Source of the DNA: CAZBGL01 sp964491375
Lineage (GTDB): Bacteria > Desulfobacterota > Deferrisomatia > Deferrisomatales > Deferrisomataceae
Length of the DNA: 8,615 nt
Assembly (NCBI GenBank): GCA_964491375.1
Contig: CAZBGL010000019.1
Location: 1 to 8,615 of the forward strand
Direction of reading: 5' to 3'
How positions within the stretch are numbered: position 1 is the first letter of the stretch; each line of letters begins with the position of its first letter. A model generated the notes under the pieces. That model was not told the origin of the DNA. It made no database searches and worked only from the letters and a program-made list of their open reading frames with translations. Shown piece after piece: positions 5,564-8,615 of the stretch. The position numbers and the translations under genes were made by a program.

Positions 5564-6065
5564 GGCGACCTCCCAGACGACCCTCTGCTCGAAGACGGCC
5601 GGGCCGCGGCGATCGTAGGAGCCGCGCCCCGCAGGGTGTTCCCCTCGCCACGGGCTACGCGCACGCGCAATCCCCTGGAGCCCGGCCGAACAGGGGCACA
5701 CGACGTGCCTGTTGCAAGGTCGCCACGGGCGCGCGACCGCGAAGGGCCCGGAAGGCCAAACGCCTCCGTCTCCCGAGCCCACCCACCGTGCACGCGAGCG
5801 GCACGAACGCCCTGCGAGCACCTCTGCCGAGGCCGTGGCCCCGAGCGGCAACGGGCCCCGGGCGAGCCCACGGCACGAGGGCCGGACCCACCCCGGAGGC
5901 GGAGCAAAGACACGTTCCCTGCACCTTCCAACGTGGCCAGGGCGGCTCCTTGACGCGCACAAGCCCCTTCCCCCCGCACAGGCCGCTTCGCGGCCTGCCG
6001 GAGTTCCAAATGAAACGGCCCCCTGGCGGGGGCCGGAAGGGCACGGAATCCTTGGGCTCAGGTCC
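5564..6065. other. Gene-free GC-rich stretch of about 500 bp
   Basis: No ORF here has protein-like composition: frames on both strands stay open only because stop codons are rare at this GC level, and they read as Arg/Pro/Gly/Ala strings. I looked for RNase P, SRP and tmRNA landmarks and found none. Local structure includes an imperfect hairpin near 5689-5715 (AACAGGGGCAC with GTGCCTGTT), a perfect 8-bp hairpin at 5979-5997 (CAGGCCGC TTC GCGGCCTG), and the GNAT-gene terminator at 6016-6035. The part next to 5563 should hold the S4 gene's promoter, but only a weak TACGAT-like -10 (- strand, 5612-5617) was seen. A decayed gene or unknown RNA cannot be excluded. Confidence 0.5.
6009..6035 (-). 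terminator. Rho-independent terminator of the GNAT gene
   Basis: On the - strand, CGGCCCCC GCCA GGGGGCCG forms an 8-bp GC stem with a 4-nt loop (6016-6023 with 6028-6035). It is followed by the T-rich stretch TTTCATTT (6015-6008). It lies about 30 bp after the GNAT stop codon and is correctly oriented to end that transcript. Confidence 0.65.
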
Positions 6066-6629
6066 TCAGAACGTGTAGTCCTCGGGCCGGGTGAGCCGCT
6101 TCATCATCAAGGCCACGTCGTGGGTGACCCCGTCCTTGCGCATGAAGTAGTCGTCCAACGTGCACCGCAGGTCAAACCCGAGCCGGCGGAACGCCCGCAC
6201 CACGTGCACGTGATCCAGGATCACCTCGGCCTTCAGGAACATCAGGTTGACCTTCTTGGCGATCTCGCACATCTCCAGGATCATCTTGCTCCCCAGACCC
6301 ACGCCCCGGAAGTCCTGGGCCAGGAAGATCCGGATCTCCCCCACGTGGCGCACCGACTTGGTCCCCAGGTACACCGCGCAGTCCCCCACGATGCGGCCGT
6401 CGCAGAACGCGATCAGGGGCATCACCCGGCCGTAGTTCAGGTTCGCGATCCAGCGCTCCACCACCAGGGGGTTCTTGACATCGTCCTTGAGGAAGCGGGT
6501 GTCGTCCTCCGAGGCCTCGTCGAACAGTTGAAACAGCAGCTTGTGGTCCTCCTCGAGCAACGGCCGAAGCAGCACCCGGCGGCCGTTGTTGAGCGTGACG
6601 AACTTTCGGAACACGGCGAAATTGAACAT
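6066..6629 (-). CDS. GNAT-family N-acetyltransferase
   Basis: This 187-aa protein transfers an acetyl or other acyl group from its CoA thioester to an amine; the acceptor is unknown. It begins with R-R-V-L-L-R-P-L-L-E-E-D (17-28), the usual first strand and helix of GNAT proteins. The CoA-pyrophosphate loop of motif A is visible as Q-D-F-R-G-V-G-L-G-S-K (105-115), preceded by the E-I-R-I-F-L strand. The later V-R-A-F-R-R-L-G-F (144-152) matches motif B. The ATG at 6629 has a GGGGAGGAAGGG purine-rich site. It is a single gene with its own predicted promoter (6693-6720) and terminator (6009-6035). The Arg/Lys-rich tail and lack of metabolic neighbours give no substrate hint; protein-lysine acetylation is one option. 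Confidence 0.85.
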   Translation of the reverse strand: MFNFAVFRKFVTLNNGRRVLLRPLLEEDHKLLFQLFDEASEDDTRFLKDDVKNPLVVERWIANLNYGRVMPLIAFCDGRIVGDCAVYLGTKSVRHVGEIRIFLAQDFRGVGLGSKMILEMCEIAKKVNLMFLKAEVILDHVHVVRAFRRLGFDLRCTLDDYFMRKDGVTHDVALMMKRLTRPEDYTF

Positions 6630-6692
6630 CCCTTCCTCCCCTCGAACCGGAAAGCCAGCAGGCCGGGCACAGGCCCGCGAAACAGCACCCGC

Positions 6693-6720
6693 AGGGTATC
6701 AGACGGGCCCAAAAAGTCAA
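6693..6720 (-). promoter_or_regulatory. Predicted promoter of the GNAT gene
   Basis: Read on the - strand, TTGACT (6720-6715) matches the -35 consensus at 5 of 6 positions. A 16-nt spacer separates it from TACCCT (6698-6693), a weak -10 that keeps the T-A-n-n-n-T frame. The start would lie near 6686, giving a leader of about 55 nt. The strong -35 with a poor -10 could mean an activator is needed, but no operator was recognised. Confidence 0.4.
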
Positions 6721-6728
6721 GCAGACCC

Positions 6729-6755
6729 GGCCCTCGGCCACCCCACCGAGCGGCC
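6729..6755 (-). terminator. Possible terminator hairpin downstream of the EamA transporter gene
   Basis: GGCC-CTCGG (6729-6737) pairs with CCGAG-C-GGCC (6746-6755), giving 9 bp with one bulged base and an 8-nt loop. On the - strand it lies 26 bp after the transporter stop codon. A T5 run appears about 13 nt further on, which is too far for a canonical terminator. It partly precedes the GNAT promoter, so termination there would make sense of the layout. Confidence 0.3.
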
Positions 6756-6780
6756 CGCGGACGAGCGCCGGACCGGGGGA

Positions 6781-7635
6781 TCACCCGGCCCCGGCGATCA
6801 GGAACACCCCGGCGACCATGAGAGCCCCCCCTACGAAGCGGCCGGCTCCTCCTCCCTCCCCCAGGAAGACGATCCCGAACAGGATGGACCACAGGAGACT
6901 GGTGCGTTTCAGGGCCACCATGTAGCTCGCTGGGGCCACCCGGATGGCCGCAAAGTGCGAGAGGATCATGGCCGCCATGAACACCCCCACCGCGGTGAGC
7001 CGGCCCGCGGCAGCACCTGGGCGGGGCCGGCCCGCCCGCCAGGCCGGGGGTGTGAGCGCGGCGGTGAGGAGGACGTAGTAGACCAGGGCGAAGCTCTGGG
7101 GGTCGGACAGGAGCACGGCCTTCTTGCCCAGGGCCGCGGTCAGGCTGTAAATGGCCGAAACGCCGAGCATGAGGAGGCTGCCCCGTTCACGGATCAGGGC
7201 GCGCAGGGGACCGGTCCACCGCATCCCCGGTTCCAGGTGGAGCAGGTACCCTCCGGCGCACACGAGCCCGATCCCGGCGCCGGCGGAGGCCGACGGCACC
7301 TCCCCCAGGATCCACCACCCCGAGAAAACCAGGAAGACCGGCGTGAACGCGAGATAGGGCGCCGTGAGCCCGAGGGGAGAGAGCCGGAGAGCCCTCTGGT
7401 AGAGAAGGGTTGCAGCCAGCTCCAGGGGAAGCGCCGCCCCGAGCACGGGCCAAAACCCAGGGCCCGGGGGGGTCCACCCCCATACGAGGACCGCCCCGGC
7501 CAGCACGGGCAGGGCGAAGGCACTCCGAACCCATGCCACGTGCACCTCGGGGGCCCGTTTCAAGACCTGTTTGGCGAAAAGGTCCGCCAGGGACCAGCTC
7601 AGGGCGCTGAACAGCGAAAGAACCACCCAGTTCAC
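6781..7635 (-). CDS. EamA-family (DMT superfamily) membrane transporter
   Basis: This 284-aa polytopic membrane protein has about ten hydrophobic helices in two similar halves, the layout of EamA/DMT exporters. Features include S-A-L-S-W-S-L-A-D-L-F-A-K in helix 1, the first-half end S-G-W-W-I-L-G-E near residue 113, and the second-half end F-G-I-V-F-L-G-E-G near residue 258; the L-G-E motif before the last helix of each repeat is typical. The GTG start at 7635 overlaps the upstream stop as GTGA, so it is probably translated by coupling; there is no strong independent Shine-Dalgarno. The frame is open much further upstream, but that part reads out of frame through the methyltransferase gene. 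Substrate is unknown: family members export amino acids, metabolites, nucleotide sugars or drugs. Confidence 0.85.
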   Translation of the reverse strand: MNWVVLSLFSALSWSLADLFAKQVLKRAPEVHVAWVRSAFALPVLAGAVLVWGWTPPGPGFWPVLGAALPLELAATLLYQRALRLSPLGLTAPYLAFTPVFLVFSGWWILGEVPSASAGAGIGLVCAGGYLLHLEPGMRWTGPLRALIRERGSLLMLGVSAIYSLTAALGKKAVLLSDPQSFALVYYVLLTAALTPPAWRAGRPRPGAAAGRLTAVGVFMAAMILSHFAAIRVAPASYMVALKRTSLLWSILFGIVFLGEGGGAGRFVGGALMVAGVFLIAGAG

Positions 7636-8258
7636 GGGACTCGCCGAAAACGGGGGATGAACCGAGGCGTCCGTTCCATGTACGCCCGATAGGCCGGCCC
7701 GAACGCCCGAAGGAGCCTTCTTTCCTCGAGGAGGCTCCCCACCCACAGGTACACGCTCGCCCCCAGGGCAAAGCCCAGCCGGTTCCACGTCCACACCGGC
7801 TCGGACCACAGGGCCACGAAACCGGCCGCGTACATGGGGTGGCGGACCCATCGGTACGGGCCGTCGAGCACCAGCGCGCCGGCTTCCATCCCTGGAGCCG
7901 GAGAAGGAAGGCCCGCGCGCCATGCGCGCAGGTGTTCGAGCCCCAGGAACCCGCCCCCTCCGATCCGGTGCACGCACCATCCGACGAAGCCCAGGGCCGC
8001 GAGCCGCACCGTCCACAGGACCACCGCCCAAATGCCTGGGATTCTCACCAGGTCCGCGTCGGGCAACCGGGCGGCCCAGGCCACCAGCACCGCGAGGAGC
8101 ACCGCGGACAGAACGTTGTACGCCAATCGGAACGTCCCCCGAAAGACCCGTGACCCGGCCACGGCCTCGAGGGCGAGACGGGCCGTGTCGGTGAGCAGGG
8201 CCGAGTGGATGGCCCCGTAGACCAGAACGGCCAGGAACACGGCGGGCGCTGAACCCAT
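7632..8258 (-). CDS. Integral membrane methyltransferase, ICMT/PEMT/NnrU-like
   Basis: The 208-aa product has about five hydrophobic segments and the C-terminal SAM-binding signature of the isoprenylcysteine carboxyl methyltransferase and phospholipid methyltransferase group. This reads G-P-Y-R-W-V-R-H-P-M-Y (133-143), then L-L-E-E-R-R-L (176-182) and F-G-P-A-Y-R-A-Y (186-193). The N-terminal Y-G-A-I-H-S-A-L-L (14-22) and F-R-L-A-Y-N (43-48) resemble the NnrU/MddA branch of the family. The real acceptor (thiol, lipid or peptide) cannot be read from the sequence. The ATG at 8258 has a GGGGA purine site about 5 nt upstream; earlier in-frame starts would run into selC and are rejected. It is first in a two-gene unit with the EamA transporter through a 4-nt overlap and is divergent from selC, 70 bp away. 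Confidence 0.8.
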   Translation of the reverse strand: MGSAPAVFLAVLVYGAIHSALLTDTARLALEAVAGSRVFRGTFRLAYNVLSAVLLAVLVAWAARLPDADLVRIPGIWAVVLWTVRLAALGFVGWCVHRIGGGGFLGLEHLRAWRAGLPSPAPGMEAGALVLDGPYRWVRHPMYAAGFVALWSEPVWTWNRLGFALGASVYLWVGSLLEERRLLRAFGPAYRAYMERTPRFIPRFRRVP

Positions 8259-8292
8259 GTGTGTCTTCCCCTTGCCCACCCCGTGGAGACCG

Positions 8293-8321
8293 TTGACCCT
8301 TCCCCCTTCCGACCCTACAAT
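8293..8321 (+). promoter_or_regulatory. Strong sigma70-type promoter of selC
   Basis: TTGACC (8293-8298; 5 of 6) and TACAAT (8316-8321; 5 of 6) are separated by exactly 17 nt, the best promoter match in the window. The expected start, 6-8 nt after the -10, falls at 8328-8329, which is the first base of the tRNA. The transcript would therefore need little or no 5' processing. Confidence 0.8.
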
Positions 8322-8328
8322 GCCCCCC

Positions 8329-8426
8329 GGAGGTGGCCAGGGCACTGGTGGCCCTCCCGGACTTCAAATCCGGTGGACGGCGTGAGCAGCGTCGTCGGTG
8401 GGTTCGATTCCCATCCACCTCCGCCA
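8329..8426 (+). tRNA. selC: Selenocysteine tRNA, anticodon TCA
   Basis: tRNA-Sec decodes UGA as selenocysteine in mRNAs carrying a SECIS element, delivered by SelB. The 98-nt gene shows the bacterial tRNA-Sec hallmarks. The acceptor stem has 8 bp, GGAGGTGG (8329-8336) with CCACCTCC (8415-8422). The D stem is AGGGC/GCCCT (8339-8343 with 8351-8355). The anticodon stem is CCGGA/TCCGG with loop CTTCAAA and anticodon TCA at 8364-8366. A long variable arm has a 7-bp stem (8376-8382 with 8390-8396). The T arm has 5 bp with loop TTCGATT (8403-8409). The discriminator is G8423, and CCA is encoded (8424-8426). Its presence implies that selA, selB and selD are elsewhere in the genome and that some in-frame TGA codons are read through. 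No such gene was identified in this window. Confidence 0.97.
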
Positions 8427-8615
8427 CAGTGATCCCAACGGGTCACAAGGCGACCCGTCAAGGTCATAGACCCGGTTCCTGCACCTAGAAGCCACCGGAC
8501 CCACGCGGGGCCAACAGCGGAACATCGATCAGGACAACGTTGTTCCGGTGGCTGGGTCTCGGGCAGAAGCCCGCTCCCACGTCGTTTTCCCTTCACCGAT
8601 ACGCCGCCCACCGAG
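8427..8615. other. Structured non-coding tail after selC
   Basis: No credible ORF is present. Several inverted repeats are: ACGGGTC/GACCCGT (8438-8444 with 8452-8458, 7 bp), which may close the selC transcript though no T run follows, and a 10-bp pair AGCCACCGGA/TCCGGTGGCT (8490-8499 with 8544-8553) extended by GACCC/GGGTC (8469-8473 with 8554-8558). CGGAACA/TGTTCCG (8518-8524 with 8541-8547) competes with that 10-bp pair. This could be a small RNA, a mobile-element remnant next to the tRNA, or a regulatory leader of a gene beyond the window. I cannot choose among them. Confidence 0.45.
8558..8582 (-). repeat. REP-like hairpin element
   Basis: On the - strand the sequence reads CGTGGGAGCGGGCTTCTGCC followed by CGAG. 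A conserved-looking GTGG-type tetranucleotide precedes a short palindrome, CGGGC TTCT GCCCG (8560-8564 with 8569-8573). This arrangement resembles REP elements of the kind mobilised by RAYT transposases. Only one copy is seen in the window, so the repeat status is unproven. Confidence 0.35.

Noticed and set aside
5564..5962. Upstream extension of the S4 protein
   Set aside because: Translation is Arg/Pro/Gly-rich and the ATG at 5563 has a good ribosome binding site with the exact YbcJ-like length.
5564..6065. Housekeeping RNA (RNase P, SRP RNA or tmRNA) in the gap
   Set aside because: None of the conserved core sequences of these RNAs could be found on either strand.
3424..6078. 884-codon open frame on the + strand opposite norB, norC and the S4 gene
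   Set aside because: It is antisense to three well-supported genes and its translation is rich in His, Arg, Pro and Gly with no domain. Long antisense frames are expected at this GC content.
6541..7692. 383-codon + strand frame opposite the transporter and GNAT genes
   Set aside because: Composition dominated by Gly, Pro, Arg and Glu; the opposite strand encodes clear membrane helices.
7636..8427. N-terminal extension of the transporter frame up to 8427
   Set aside because: It reads out of frame through the methyltransferase gene and antisense through selC. The stretch at its start is a typical tRNA-antisense mistranslation.
8315..8611. 98-codon - strand frame covering selC
   Set aside because: It is the antisense translation of the tRNA-Sec gene and its flank, a common annotation artefact.
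8427..8615. Integrated island at selC with a duplicated tRNA 3' end
   Set aside because: No second copy of the selC 3' segment and no integrase are visible in the window; it ends too soon to judge.

Overview
The window is very GC-rich and densely coded, with G/C at almost every third codon position. It reads as a chromosomal segment of a high-GC bacterium with an anaerobic or microaerobic lifestyle. The gene set (aromatic synthesis controlled by attenuation, NorCB nitric oxide reductase, a radical SAM protein, selenocysteine tRNA) would fit a Deltaproteobacteria/Desulfobacterota-type organism. That placement is inferred from gene content and style only.

Left part (1-1864, + strand): the C-terminal end of alanine racemase (alr) enters from the left edge. 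It is followed by what appears to be a complete amino-acid attenuation region. This has a sigma70-like promoter (448-477), a 30-codon leader ORF rich in Phe and Tyr (507-599), mutually exclusive pairing segments (536-543, 575-590, 626-642, 652-668), and a perfect 17-bp terminator stem followed by T runs. It leads into a DAHP synthase gene (740-1864), the first step of aromatic amino acid synthesis. This is the most striking object in the window.

Middle part (1869-5563, - strand): a radical SAM protein of unknown substrate converges on the DAHP synthase with a 4-nt gap. Upstream of it on the - strand lies a norC-norB pair for a cytochrome c-dependent nitric oxide reductase. NorC is unusually long and carries a second haem c motif in a C-terminal extension. 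A perfect TTGAC-N4-GTCAA palindrome of the FNR/DNR type lies upstream of norC and suggests control by a CRP/FNR-family regulator. A small S4-type RNA-binding protein gene lies further upstream.

Right part (5564-8615): about 500 bp with no convincing gene is followed, all on the - strand, by a GNAT acetyltransferase with its own promoter and terminator, and a two-gene unit of an ICMT/NnrU-like membrane methyltransferase and an EamA-family transporter, translationally coupled by a GTGA overlap. Divergent to that unit is selC, the tRNA for selenocysteine, with a strong promoter placed so that transcription should begin at or next to the mature 5' end. The last 190 bp after selC hold inverted repeats, including a REP-like hairpin, but no gene.

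In function, the segment combines cell-wall D-alanine supply, feedback-controlled aromatic synthesis, NO detoxification or reduction, small-molecule transport and modification, and UGA recoding. Apart from the norCB pair, the methyltransferase-transporter pair and the leader-DAHP synthase unit, the neighbours look independent.
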